64,000 nucleotides of DNA, taken from contig OX235271.1 in the NCBI GenBank assembly GCA_944472155.2, forward strand, positions 85,015,256 through 85,079,255, written 5' to 3'. Positions within the stretch are counted from its first letter, which is position 1. Every line of letters begins with the position of its first letter. Origin of the DNA: Trichobilharzia szidati (lineage: Eukaryota; Platyhelminthes; Trematoda; Strigeidida; Schistosomatidae). The translations under genes were made by a program, and so were the position numbers. The notes beneath the pieces were generated by a model that saw only the letters and a list, made by a program, of their open reading frames with translations, ran no database searches and was not told where the DNA came from. Below, one piece after another: positions 44,774 to 54,799 of this stretch.

Positions 44774-44929
44774 GACAACATTTTGGGCTGTAGCTAGACC
44801 ATCTTTTTGACCAGCGAATCAACGAAGAACCTACTGCTGCTTAACAAATATGTAGGAGTAAAGGGAGGTGGATTGAATATGCGCTAAGAAGACTCACCAG
44901 ACCCTAATGAAAATAGAAGGCCAGATTTA
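44774..44929 (+). pseudogene. RTE-clade fragment, array unit 3
   Basis: Copy of the fragment at 39210-39365. Confidence 0.55.
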
Positions 44930-45077
44930 TTCACCTTATGGTTATTTAACTTAATTATATTTGACTGGTGTGCATTGCACCAAGAATCAAGAACTACTAA
45001 AAACCAAAGAGTATATTAGATGAACGTTTCTTCTTAGCTTCTGATTCTTGAGTAGTGTGAAGAGGCTGTTTTCCGTT

Positions 45078-46068
45078 CCATATTAGTTTGTTTATTAGAT
45101 ATATCACACAGTCAAACAGTATTACTATTGACTGGATGGAGTTTCGAACAAAAATTATTGTTCATAATCATATCAATTGTAATCACACTAATTTGAAACT
45201 TGAGTTTCCTAGTTTTCTTTGTTCTCTCCTATTTGTCGTCGTAGGGGTAGTAGAATTTTCCAGATATCGGGGACAGGTGTTAAATCATTCCTACTAAACG
45301 TATTTGCGGTTGGTTCGATAAACAAAGCTTCTGTTATCAATCTCTCCCTCCAGCCTGTCACATTAGATTTTAAAACTGTCATCCTATCCCATCCTATTGT
45401 ATGGTTGTGTGTGATTGCATGTAGTGAGTGCTATAGCTGAACTATTCTCTAGATTTCTTATCTTATTCGGGTCAACCAATCTAGATTTCGCTGCTGGGTT
45501 TTTATGCTCAGCTAGTCTTACTGACTGCTCCTGTTGCACTACTTTGTCCCATGTATTTGACCTGACAATCATTGCAGGTAGGGTATTAGACAAACTAAAT
45601 TGTTTCGTTTTAAAGGCTCCACAGGATCTTTTAACCGACAAAGCTTGTTTCTAATTGAGTTTATGGGTGGTTTGAATGCCAGCCACTTTTATTCCTGCCT
45701 TGTTAATAATTCTGCGTAAGGTTTCCGAGGTTCCTTCCTTGTATGGAAGTACTGATGATGATTTAGATTCCTTAATGTTGATGTTGTCATGTTTGCACAT
45801 GTTTGACATGCATGTCGTCATTAATATTATTATTATCATTATTAGTAGTGATACTATCACTATCACTAATATCATTATTTATTTTATTTTTACATTTTCC
45901 TACATATTTCCTGACTAATTTATCAGGGTAACTATTAGGTAAAAATTATTCAGTAAGTAAGTAAAAATAGGGTTGGTGAGATGTTTAAGTGACAGAGCAC
46001 AAAAACGAAGCAGCACGAAGGAAAATCTAATACAGGAAGTGATACACATAATAGAAACCTTGAAACCT
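45078..46068. mobile_element. PLE-B copy with internal inversion
   Basis: Positions 45078 to about 45942 read minus: non-coding end, nuclease region (VRLAEHKNPAAKSRLVDPNK), GTSETLRRIINKAGIKVAGI, then a frame ending at the NSYPDKLVRKYVGKC codons. From about 45955 to 46068 the plus strand reads VRCLSDRAQKRSSTKENLIQ and ends at ETLKP. In the array copies these peptides are consecutive (REALKL then NNYPDKL). The N-terminal piece is therefore flipped relative to the rest at that point. The first 134 bp (45078-45211) are also the end of array unit 3. Confidence 0.75.
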
Positions 46069-46495
46069 GTAGGCAATTGTCCACAGGAAGCCTTGCCTAA
46101 CCTAGGTTTCGTGCTATTTGGTACTCACCAGTCAGCAAGGCATATCTGTAACCTTGAAGGAGCTCATATCCCTTCTGAGATTCAAAGCGGTGTCACCCAG
46201 TGTTGCATTCAGGGACATTACCTCTGAACTGTTAGTGCTGGCGATTGACCTCCTGTAGTACTGTATTGGACACTTTTATTGGACCCTAGTCAGTAATAAG
46301 TGTAATGTGTCCAGTCCTTTATTTACTGCAGACTGAATTCCAACTTTCTAATATCATCAAATCAATGTTCACCATGATGGCAATCTACCTAGAATGGTGG
46401 CCACATTGCAAACCTGACTGATAGAATTTAGTCTGCACCAAAGAAAGGACTAGACACATTACACTAGTTACTAGTGTTCAGTCAAAGTCCCAAGG
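46066..46495. mobile_element. Fb element
   Basis: Arm GGCAATTGTCCACAGGAAGC at the left, worn tRNA-like core (46150-46250), inner GTCCAGTCCTTTATTTACTG, and right end block CACTAGTTACTAGTGTTC. Abuts the PLE-B inversion. Confidence 0.65.
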
Positions 46496-46689
46496 TGAAG
46501 TATTTATTACGAATACAAGTTATATTTTCGCTTGTGAATATAAATATTTTTGAAAAACGAATTCCCATATGAAATATTAAAAAAAAATCACCATCACTAG
46601 TGAAGTGCTTTTGGTGACAGATGGAGAAACAGGACCTGGACTTAAGTTTCCATGCTTGTTTGTATATTCTTTGTAACACTAAGGTACAA

Positions 46690-47060
46690 CATTAGTACTT
46701 CAGTATGTTTCAGAGATTCGATGAACGCTTCACCGAAAGCATTTCTAGCAGGCCTTCACTACCTCGATAATGAAGATGAGATGGCAAACTGGTTAGAAAG
46801 GATAACCAATGAGGAACTCTGGGAATGAACCAGCCAGAAACATATCGTTCGAGAAATTCGCAGAAGCAAATACAGGTGAAGTAGACCCATGCTGAGGAGA
46901 CTACTGAGCGAAACCGAGTGGAATTAGAATGGGAAACGAAGAGTTGTGCATATAGGGTATCACGGATCAGTTCGTTTCAGGAGTAGATGAAGGCTTGAGG
47001 ATAAAATGGAGATGTGTTGTTGAAGCCCTAGATTCCCCTTGGAACCAAAGGGAATTCTAT
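46690..47060 (+). pseudogene. RTE-clade LINE, C-terminal region and 3' tail
   Basis: GATAACCAATGAGGAACTCT and GAATGAACCAGCCAGAAAC give the xxITNEELWE, NQPE region. The tail GTTGTTGAAGCCCTAGATTC, CCTTGGAACCAAAGGGAATT ends near 47055. Confidence 0.7.
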
Positions 47061-47402
47061 AAAAATGTACGAAATTTAAGGAAATTCTTGTTTCTCCTGA
47101 AAAATTCCACCATGTATAAACAAGTTTTGAAGTAGTAAACAGCTTTATTTACTCTTGAGTTTTTTGACGATCGGAAATCAATCAGCTTTATCGACGTATG
47201 ATCAATCCCTTGAAATGATACTTCATATTATGAAAAATAACTTTTAGAAAAACATATTGATTAAGTGAACTGATAAAATACTTTTTTTTAATAGAGATTT
47301 TTCCGAAATTTTCTAAGTTTTATTTGTATTTCTTAAAAGATTAGTGAACGAAATCAATAATCAATCAATCAATCAATCGACCATTTCTCAACAAAAATAA
47401 TT
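47061..47402. other. Unassigned AT-rich sequence
   Basis: Contains AATC tetranucleotide repeats at about 47356-47379. Nothing else recognised. Confidence 0.4.
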
Positions 47403-47612
47403 TCCAAGTATTGGTTTGTAGGGATTTTGTTTGATTTGGTTGGAGGATTTCATCATGAGCTGACATCGGTTAGAAAACCACTGGAAAACCTGCAAGGAGT
47501 ACTGGACGGCCGTTTCGTCCTAGTTTGAGAGTCTTCGTCAGTACGCAGCCACATTGCGGGATTCAAAACCAGGACCTTCTGGTTGCAAAGCGAACTCGCA
47601 GACCATTCAGTC
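47403..47612 (-). mobile_element. SINE2 copy (left of an inverted pair)
   Basis: Minus strand from right to left: tRNA-like part (GGTCTGCGAGTTCGCTTTGC, GTTTTGAATCC), fold GTACTGACGAAGACTCTCAA, GGACGAAACGGCCGTCCAGT, then AACCGATGTCAGCTCATGAT. Stem III is ACGG/CCGT here instead of ACAG/CTGT. Confidence 0.7.
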
Positions 47613-47705
47613 TCTAGGGCGAAGCAGCTGTCCAGCACCGTCAGGTTTTCCAGGGGTTCTCTAACCGATGTCAGCTCATGATGAAATCCTCCAACCAAAA
47701 ATAAT
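47613..47705 (+). mobile_element. SINE2 3' end (right of an inverted pair)
   Basis: Plus strand: AGGGCGAAGCAGCTGTCCAG, then TCTCTAACCGATGTCAGCTC and GATGAAATCCTCCAACC, the reverse complement of the left copy's end. Confidence 0.7.
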
Positions 47706-47784
47706 TTCATTTATTAGGATCGTTATATTATTAAAGTGTGAAATAAGTAGTATTTTGAAATGATAAAAGATAACAAAAACATCA

Positions 47785-48025
47785 GTCAGGGAAACACTCA
47801 AAATCAGGGAGTAGCGGTTAGTTGCTTTGTCCTGGTTTGGGACTGCTTTCTATTGCACACACATAACTTAAGACCATATAGGTTATGAAAATTCATTCTT
47901 TGAAAGTCAGGATTTTTATTTCTCAGTTTTTTCTTTAGAAAAAACTCAGCATAGTCTTGTAAGAGTCTAAGTCATTTCAAGTTAGGCGGTGAACTGACTT
48001 TCGTTAAAAAACCACTGAAAACACG
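47785..48025 (-). mobile_element. SINE2 fragments
   Basis: Worn fold block at 47800-47860 (TTGCTTTGTCCTGGTTTGGG) and a separate end piece at 47985-48025 (GGCGGTGAACTGACTTTCGT). Confidence 0.5.
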
Positions 48026-48780
48026 ACAGATTATTATTATATTATTTCCTTTAATTCCTAGAGGAACACAGGGCTTCAACCGTGCGTCTCCATTGCCTTC
48101 GGTTCTCTGCTAGAGTTTTCACCTGGCTCCAAGTTTGCCCACATGCCACTTCCCCTTTCGGGTTCCACTCGAGCAATGGCTTGTCTAGTGATGTCACTTG
48201 ATGGTTTCCTCAGAGTATGGCCAATCCACCTCCATTTCTTCCTGCTTATTTCTTGCACAATTGGTTTTAGCTGGGTTGGTTCGTTCTCAGCATTCCCTGT
48301 CACTGGTCCTTTTTGGCTGGCCATCTGACCTTGAGTAGTATTGAACGAAGACAGCTGTTGATGAAAGTCGGTGGTTTGTTTGAGGTGCTCTTCATGATGC
48401 GCCAAGTCTCTGACCCAAATAGTAAGTAGCAATTACTTCACATTAGAGTTGAAAATCCGGATCTGATTTTCATTTTCATGCTGAGTGCTATTGATCTCCA
48501 CACAGACTTGAGAGCAATAAAAGCTTGCCTTGCTTTCCTTATCCTCGATTTGGTATCCTCGTCAGTTCCGTCCACCTGTAGATGAAACGATGCTTCCCAG
48601 GTAGGTAAAAGAGGTTGTTTCTTTCAGGTTCCTTCCATTTATGTTTATCGTTGTCTGTTGTTACTGTTCTTGTCCAGGAATCTTCATCACCTCTGTTTTC
48701 TCCATGTTCACCTGAAGTCCTATCTTTGATGCTTCTTCTGCCGACTTGTTGCTTTTCACTTGCATATCTCCCAGTTATTT
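48025..48780 (-). pseudogene. RTE-clade LINE, 3' tail to hinge
   Basis: Antisense tail (TTAATTCCTAGAGGAACACA, GGGCTTCAACC) at the left. Moving to higher coordinates, in reverse of protein order, come EISRKKWRWIGHTLRKPSSD (the conserved tail), a region with a gap, WKEPERNNLFYLPGKHRFIY, and QVGRRSIKDRTSGEHGENRG. The reading frame is broken between these. One of the better RTE relics. Confidence 0.75.
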
Positions 48781-48974
48781 CATGATTCAAAGGTCAACAG
48801 TGTTGAGTGTGATATTAAATCCTCTCCGATGACATTAGCTAACGACGACGGCACTGTGTGCCATGAAATGACAGAAACCACAATTCCTGGTACATTGGAT
48901 TTCATACTAGTGACTGAATTTTCAATACGTCTTTCTTGTAACCTGGAACTCCAGGATCCGGTCACCGAAGAGGT

Positions 48975-49830
48975 CATTATTACTATTATTCCTGTTGGTC
49001 AGGAATATAGGTCTTCAAGAGGACATTTCCTTCTCATTCTGTTCTGTGCACTCCTTTCAAGATGGCTCCACGATCCTCCGTAAGTTCTCATTCCCCCTTC
49101 ATATGATCTCTTCTATGTCATACTCTGACGCCTAAGGCGTCGTTTCCCATTACAGTTCCACTCAAAGGCTCGGAGCACGATTTTGCCCAATGGTCTTTTC
49201 AGTGTGTGTCAGATCCATCTCCTTGTTTTTTCGGAATATTTGTTCAGCAATAGATTCTTGGTTGGTTTGTTCACAGAGTTCCTTCCATATTACTTATCCT
49301 TTCCAGTCATCTAATCTCCCGTATAGAGCCATTGAATGCGGCTGTTTATGAAAGTCTGAAACCTACTGAAAATACTTTTGGTGACACGTTTAATCTCTAA
49401 ACCATACAGAATCACTCACTAACTTGTCAATAAGACTGAAAATCCAGATGCTGTTCTTTATTCTGAGTGCAGCAGATTTCCACACTGATTTCAGATTTAT
49501 GAAGGTTTGTCTTGCTTTTTTGACCCTCCTCTTTGAAATCCTCATCTGTTCTGCCTAGATAAGCGGAAGAACTGACTTTCCTCAAAATTCTTACGTCAAT
49601 AATGATTAGTTCCTTTTGTTGTTTGGTTGTCTTCTGTCTTCTCTGTTCAATTGATGTTCTGTCTTCCCTGTTTCTGTTTTCAACTTGTTGGTTTTCGCCT
49701 GTAGATCACTGAGTTTTTGTGACGACCGACATAAATCATCCGCAGAGTCCAGGTCTTCCGCAGTCTTCTAATCCGTCCAACGTATTCCTGTCTTCTCGCT
49801 CTCTGCAGTGTGCCGCAAGGTGCAGTCATG
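48975..49830 (-). pseudogene. RTE-clade LINE fragment
   Basis: A second minus-strand RTE copy: worn tail (CTGTTGGTCAGGAATATAGG), CTCCACGATCCTCCGTAAGT, GTCAGATCCATCTCCTTGTT, and hinge CTTGTTGGTTTTCGCCTGTA near 49690. No long frame. Confidence 0.65.
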
Positions 49831-49925
49831 GATGTATGCTACTGAAGAGCCCCAAACTAGGACGAAACAGCACCATCCAGTACTTTGTGACTTCCAGTAA
49901 TTCTCTAAATGATCTCATTTTGGTG
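49831..49925 (+). mobile_element. SINE2 3' fragment
   Basis: Plus: GCTACTGAAGAGCCCCAAAC, TAGGACGAAACAGCACCATC, CAGTACTTTGTGACTTCC, ending TCTCTAAATGATCTC. The stem III arms are lost. Confidence 0.6.
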
Positions 49926-50564
49926 ATCTAATTTGATTTCTTAAAAATGGTATCTTTTACTTTATCCTAAATTGTCATCATATAATATACATTAGACGAA
50001 TAGTCTATTAATAAACTATATTCCATATCACTCATCAAATACTCAGACTTTAGCTTTCTTTCAAAATTGATTGACTGATTGATTTTGATCAGTAAAAAAA
50101 AATATTGAGATTTTGAATTTTTGCGCGCGTGTGTGTGCATGCGTGTGCTGGATATCGATTGAATTAGTTCAATTTTTGAATTCTTAATAGTTGTGTATAT
50201 AGACAGTATTGATTGACAGTATAAGTAAGCCATCAACTATATTTTGATAGACTATTTAAACAAAATTAAATCAAAATTAAATGCATCCTAATTCTAGTTC
50301 ATTAATTTTATGTGTCTGTGAATTAAATGGCTTCGTGTGACAAAGTTTGCTGTTGAAACCTTGATGTATTGACTGTATTTTTAAAAAGAAACGCAAACGA
50401 ATAGACTAATCAATATGTATTTAGTCAATATAAACGAATTTAATCATCTGCTGTGATGATTTTGAGTAAATATCAAATACAGTCTGGAGTATCCTGATAT
50501 CATGAATTATAAATAAATTGTCCTCAAGTTTTTACAGTTTTACAGTTTCAGTAACAGTCAGTTT
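49926..50564. other. Unassigned AT-rich sequence
   Basis: A GTGTGTG/GCGC stretch lies at about 50123-50147. No gene or family recognised. Confidence 0.4.
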
Positions 50565-50735
50565 TACGTGGATATGATTTCACAAGTACATCAAATTCCT
50601 AAACACCATCCTACGTGGTTAAGCATGGGACAGATAAGATCTATTCGTAGCTCTATTTTAGCTTATCTTGTAGATACTCAACATGAAGTTGTTGTTAACA
50701 GGGCATTTAAAGTTATCTATCGTATCCCGATAAGA
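50565..50735 (+). pseudogene. PLE nuclease-region fragment
   Basis: Frame PKHHPTWLSMGQIRSIRSSI, then LAYLVDTQHEVVVNRAFKVI and YRIPI matches the C-terminal half of the GIY-YIG domain at 54535-54660 (HHHPAWLSKRQTKSIHSSIR, then FKGIYRIP). It is fused directly to RTE sequence. Confidence 0.7.
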
Positions 50736-51000
50736 GGGCTCTGTAAGATTTGGATTTCGCGATTGATTTGTGTATAATATCAAAAAAAAACTTGAAAACC
50801 GACAGGCATAAATCAAAATATTTGTAGAAGAAGCGGCAAAGACAGAACTTCAAGTGGACACGAAAGTGATAACGATACCCGGTGAACGGCAACAACAAGC
50901 ACCAATCACTATGAACGGGAGTAATTTGAAGTAGGTCACTTTCCCCACTTAACTAGAAAGTTTCGTTTCAACTACAAGCAGTCGAAACGGATGAATTGAA
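50736..51000 (+). pseudogene. RTE-clade LINE fragment
   Basis: Hinge and INGR region: LQVDTKVITIPGERQQQAPI-like, then TMNGSNLK, followed by a worn LESFVSTTSSRNG block. It joins PLE-C near 51000. Confidence 0.6.
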
Positions 51001-51004
51001 AACA

Positions 51005-52226
51005 TTTATTTCCCGATACGAATTGAGACAGACAATAAAAAATGTGTTCACAAATGTGCCAGTCGTTGAGACTATCGACTTCGAATGTAAAGAAGCTAAA
51101 GACACTCCCATTCCAACGTCGGAATTGAGGAAATCGCTACTTTTATGTACTAAAAATGTCCAATTCCAATTCGACGGGCGTCTATTCCGTCAAGTTGATG
51201 GTGTCGCAATGGGAAGCCCTTTGAGACCACTTTTCGCTGACTTATTCTTGTCACGCCTAGAAACCGGTACCTTGCAGCAACATATACAAGAAACGGATCT
51301 ATACCTAAGATATGTTGATGACATTTTTATTGTCTGTGGAAGCAGATCAAAAGCCGAAGACATGTTGATAAAATTCAACTCATGCCACCCGAATCTCAGT
51401 TTAACAGTAGAACACGAGGAAAACGATACTATTACATTCCTAGACGTTTTTCTGGCGAAAATGAATGATGGCACAATCGAAAGATTTATATTTAGAAAGT
51501 CCTCATGGACAGGACAGTACATGCATTTCAAGAGTTTTGTTCCAATCCAGTATAAAAAGAACTAAGTCAGAACACTGTCCAATAGAGTACGAAAAATTTG
51601 TTCTGACAGTACTGTTGAGTATGAAATAAAATCTCTGAAGGATATCTTATCTAAGAATGGATATCCTGAGAAGTTCACTAATAAATACTCTAAAGAAATG
51701 AGCTCCAACAAAACTATCCAAACAGTTCCGAAGAAACCTGTCTATATCAGTCTGCCGTTCAAAGGAGATGATGTACAGGAAGTAGTCAAACGAAGACTCG
51801 ACAAAGCCATCAAGAGAACTTATTATGCTGCAAAACTTGTCTTCCTTAACACCACTAAGCGAGTGCTTCAACAATCTGGGAAAGACCAGTCGCCAATCCT
51901 CGACACTTCAAAGTGCGTATATCAATTTGAGTGTGTTTGTGGAAGCAAATACATAAGTCATACGGAAAGGCGATTGTCTACTCGCATGATGGAGTATTTG
52001 CCAAAAAAGGTTGAAAACACCTGAGTGCAAAGTGCCAAAATCCTCAATAACAAAACATCTTGTGGATTACGGACGTGATGTCGACGCGGTCAAGTCATTC
52101 AGTATTGTCAGCAGACAAAGAGACAGGAGGATGCTTGCAATTGCAGAGGCTTGTGCAGTTCGAGTTTATAATCCAGGTCTCTGTGTACAAAAGGAGATGG
52201 TCGTCACTCTGAATCTACCATGGTAA
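51005..52226 (+). pseudogene. PLE-C reverse transcriptase plus GIY-YIG nuclease relic
   Basis: Most complete PLE coding relic. In order: NVFTNVPVVETIDFECKEAK (just after motif A, whose catalytic D is lost by truncation); GVAMGSPLRPLFADLFLSRL (motif B with an R in a usual G position); LRYVDDIFIVCGSRSK (motif C, YVDD); FLDVFLAKMNDGTIERFIFR; a stop at about 51563; RKICSDSTVEYEIKSLKDIL in the same frame; then from 51698 MSSNKTIQTVPKKPVYISLP and FECVCGSKYISHTERRLSTR (GIY-YIG, with S for G in YIG). A frameshift near 52011 leads to ITKHLVDYGRDVDAVKSFSI and IAEACAVRVYNPGLCVQKEM. One stop and one frameshift only, so it is younger than the RTE relics around it. Confidence 0.8.
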
Positions 52227-52601
52227 TACGTTTTACTTACAATTCTACCTCTTATTATTATTATTCTTGATTCATTTAAAACTATCCTTTATCAGTAGGA
52301 TTTTCTTAACTCACTTCAACACTATTATTGTTATTATGGCCATTACTATTGATATTACTGTTTGCAATTCTTGTTAAATTCTCTAATGTCTAATTGTTTA
52401 TCTAAGTGATGTAATTGAAGCGTAATGCAATTCATTTTAATTTTGATTTCTCATACTCTCTCTCCTCTTATCTATTTGAACATGACCTGGGAAACATTCG
52501 CACCTGTCTTTCTGCATGACTAATTCAATGTAGTTTGTTTACTTATCAGTCATATATCTCCCAATGTAATTTCAAAAGTATACATATATATATCCGTGTA
52601 T
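52227..52601. other. PLE-C 3' non-coding region
   Basis: AT-rich sequence between the end of the PLE-C coding relic and the hammerhead candidate, taken as the element's 3' non-coding part. A TTATTATTATTATT run is at 52253-52266. Confidence 0.5.
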
Positions 52602-52672
52602 GTACAGTTTTCAGCTGACGAGTCCTACCGAAATTTGATGAGTTCATTAAATCCTACTTTATTCACCTGTAT
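52602..52672 (+). ncRNA. Hammerhead ribozyme candidate downstream of PLE-C
   Basis: Core CTGACGA at 52615-52621; short helix II region GTCCTACC at 52622-52629; GAA at 52630-52632; helix III ATTTGATG/CATTAAAT (52633-52640 with 52645-52652, one G-T pair) with loop AGTT. The cleavage triplet would be ATC, with the cut after C52653. Helix I has an inner AG/CT pair and an outer GTACAG/CTGTAT (52602-52607 with 52667-52672) separated by an internal loop, as in natural hammerheads. Hammerheads are known in Penelope-like elements. Helix II is unusually weak. Confidence 0.6.
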
Positions 52673-52689
52673 TGCTTGTTTTGGAAATG

Positions 52690-53250
52690 GATGAAGATGT
52701 CAAAACCAGCCAAGATGAGAATGGCAAGACAGACCTTCATAAGTCTAAAACTCGGTTTTGAAATCCAGTGCACTCGGCACGAAGGACGGAAATCGTATTT
52801 TCAACATCAATGTTAGTGCAGTCACTTCTTCTATATGGGTCAGAAACTTGGAGTTAACATCATGAAAATCGTTTCGAACAGGTAGATGCGGACTCTATCA
52901 ACAGCTTCAAATTGAAAGTCAAATCGCCATAAAGAAATTCTGGGCACGAACCAACCAAGAACCTATTGCTCAACCAACACTCCGATGAAAAATGGAAATG
53001 GATTGGACATACACTGAAGAGACCATTGGGTGATATCACGCGCCAGGCCATCGCTCTATTGGAACCTGAACCTAGGAAACAACACGTTGGGCGTTCGAGT
53101 ACCATATGGAAGAGATCATGTAAGAACGAGACCAGAGACTATATGGAATCGTGGGGCCAGCTAAAGATGACCTCAGAGAATAGGACGAGACAGAGATGTG
53201 CTGTTGAAGCCGTATATTCCACTAGGAATCCAAAGAACCAACAACAATAA
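52690..53250 (+). pseudogene. RTE-clade LINE, C-terminal region and 3' tail
   Basis: Frame 52966-53250 reads DEKWKWIGHTLKRPLGDITR, QAIALLEPEPRKQHVGRSS, then ESWGQLKMTSENRTRQRCAV and EAVYSTRNPKN, the typical RTE C-terminus running through the tail. Upstream is a GNRIFNINVSAVTSSIWVRN-like block near 52800. Confidence 0.8.
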
Positions 53251-53554
53251 TAACATCGTGTTCCAAGTAATCCTAATTTTACCTCATAATTACGTCTTCT
53301 ACATATGACCAAATCCGTCTGAATTCACCAGAAGAAAGCTCATTCATGTATTCGGAAGAAAATCTTACAGTTGCTTTCCTTACCTTCGCCATCATTACTT
53401 AATTGCAAAAAATCGAACAGTTTCCTCTCCCGTCTAGACCTTTTACAAGTTATTATTATTATTCTTACTACCTATAACTGTCGTATAAACTTAATTACAT
53501 CTGTTTTCAGATTTAATAATACATTTTAGTGCATATTATCACTTACACACACTT
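53251..53554. other. Unassigned sequence
   Basis: AT-rich, no gene or family recognised. Confidence 0.4.
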
Positions 53555-54760
53555 TTGAACTGTAACTGTATTGATCGCAACAATCTATCACTGATGGAAA
53601 CAGTAGACTTTGTATGTGAAGAACTCATAAGACGAAACATCGATGTCGGCATTCCTATATCTTTTATAAAAGAGCTTCTTCTTTTGAAATGCACGATGAA
53701 TGTTCACTTTTTATTTAATAAGGAACTATACAGACAAATCGATGGTGTGGCAATGGTGTCATCACTAGGACCCATTCTAGCCAACATTTTCCTTGTGAAA
53801 CTAGAGAATGGACCTTTGGAAGAGGTAACTGATGAACTAGAATTCTGTTGTCGGTACAAAGATGATACATTTTTGATTATGAAAAATGAGGATGAAGCAA
53901 AGAACATCCTGGATAAATTTAACGAGCTTCATCCTGCAATAAATTTTACTATCGAGAAAGAAAAAGACTAGAGTATTTCATTTCTAGGCGTCCTTATGAC
54001 TCAAAAAGAGGACGGTACAATAAAAAGAAGTGTATATAGAAAAACTACATCAACTGGTCAGTATGTTCATTTTTCAAGTTCGTACTTTTGAAATATAAAG
54101 GCAATCTGATAAAGTGCTTGGTCCACAGAGCAAGAGCAATCAGCTCTGATGAATGTCTTAATGAAGAGCTTTATATTATCAAACAGTTGCTGACTGAGAA
54201 CACCTATACAGGAGAATTCATCGATGAGAATATTAATCAAAAATCAAGGCTACCTAAGGTACCAACAGTTCTGGAAAAGGCCTTATTCTTACAACTTCAG
54301 GTCCCCGAGGATAACATCAGTGAGACATTGACACAACGCCTAAGGAATGTGGTAAAAACAGCTTTCATTGCTGCTGAATTATGCTGTGTCTTCAAAAACC
54401 CCTATTTTCCGTTCTGGAGTTAAAAGTAAACTACCTAATTTCTCCACGACCAATTTGACTGCTCCTGTGAAGCCAGTTACATAGGCCGTACAATTAGGCG
54501 TGTTTCTCGTCAGATTTCCGAACATCATCATCCTGCCTGGTTAAGTAAGAGACAAACGAAATCCATTCATAGCTCTATTCGATCTCATCTCGTGGATACA
54601 GAAAACACGATTGATGTTAACGAGGCTTTCAAAGGCATCTACCGCATACCAACTAATCCTAACTTTACTTAAAGAATTCGTCTATTATACATTGCTGAGA
54701 CTGTTGGGATCCACATTAAGAAACCTAACTTATGTATCCAAAAGAAGTTAGTTCACACAC
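53555..54760 (+). pseudogene. PLE-A relic, RT plus GIY-YIG nuclease
   Basis: Blocks: LMETVDFVCEELIRRNIDVG; GVAMVSSLGPILANIFLVKL (motif B, G to V); RYKDDTFLIMKNEDEAKN (motif C reads YKDD); stop after TIEKEKD at about 53970; a frameshift near 54080; SRLPKVPTVLEKALFLQLQV; LTQRLRNVVKTAFIAAELCC; a further break; CSCEASYIGRTIRRVSRQIS (GIY-YIG, YIG intact, 54455-54515); LVDTENTIDVNEAFKGIYRI; stop; IAETVGIHIKKPNLCIQKKL. It shows that the PLE-A group does encode the nuclease that the palindrome copy at 7302-9326 lacks. Confidence 0.8.
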
Positions 54761-54799
54761 TTTCCTTATATATATTTCCTTATATTAAAGCAAAATTAC

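Larger units (their letters stand above)
36866..45211. repeat. Tandem array, three units of 2782 bp
   Basis: Units start at 36866, 39648 and 42430, and 36866 plus three times 2782 is 45212. Units 1 and 2 look identical where compared. Unit 3 has four visible substitutions at 43397, 43400, 43456 and 43482. Each unit holds, in order: the rest of a minus-strand PLE-B arm, a plus-strand PLE-B reverse transcriptase relic with its 3' end, an unassigned stretch, a short RTE fragment, and the first 130 bp or so of the next PLE-B arm. Confidence 0.9.

Noticed and set aside
36866..45211. CRISPR-like or satellite interpretation of the regular repeat
   Set aside because: Units are 2.8 kb with retroelement content and no short direct repeat/spacer pattern.
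45676..45918. 80-codon plus-strand frame with many Ile and Thr
   Set aside because: Antisense of the PLE-B Asn/Ser-rich coding segment.
48760..49083. 107-codon plus-strand frame
   Set aside because: Overlaps the junction of two minus-strand RTE fragments and a SINE2-like scrap; looks like chance.
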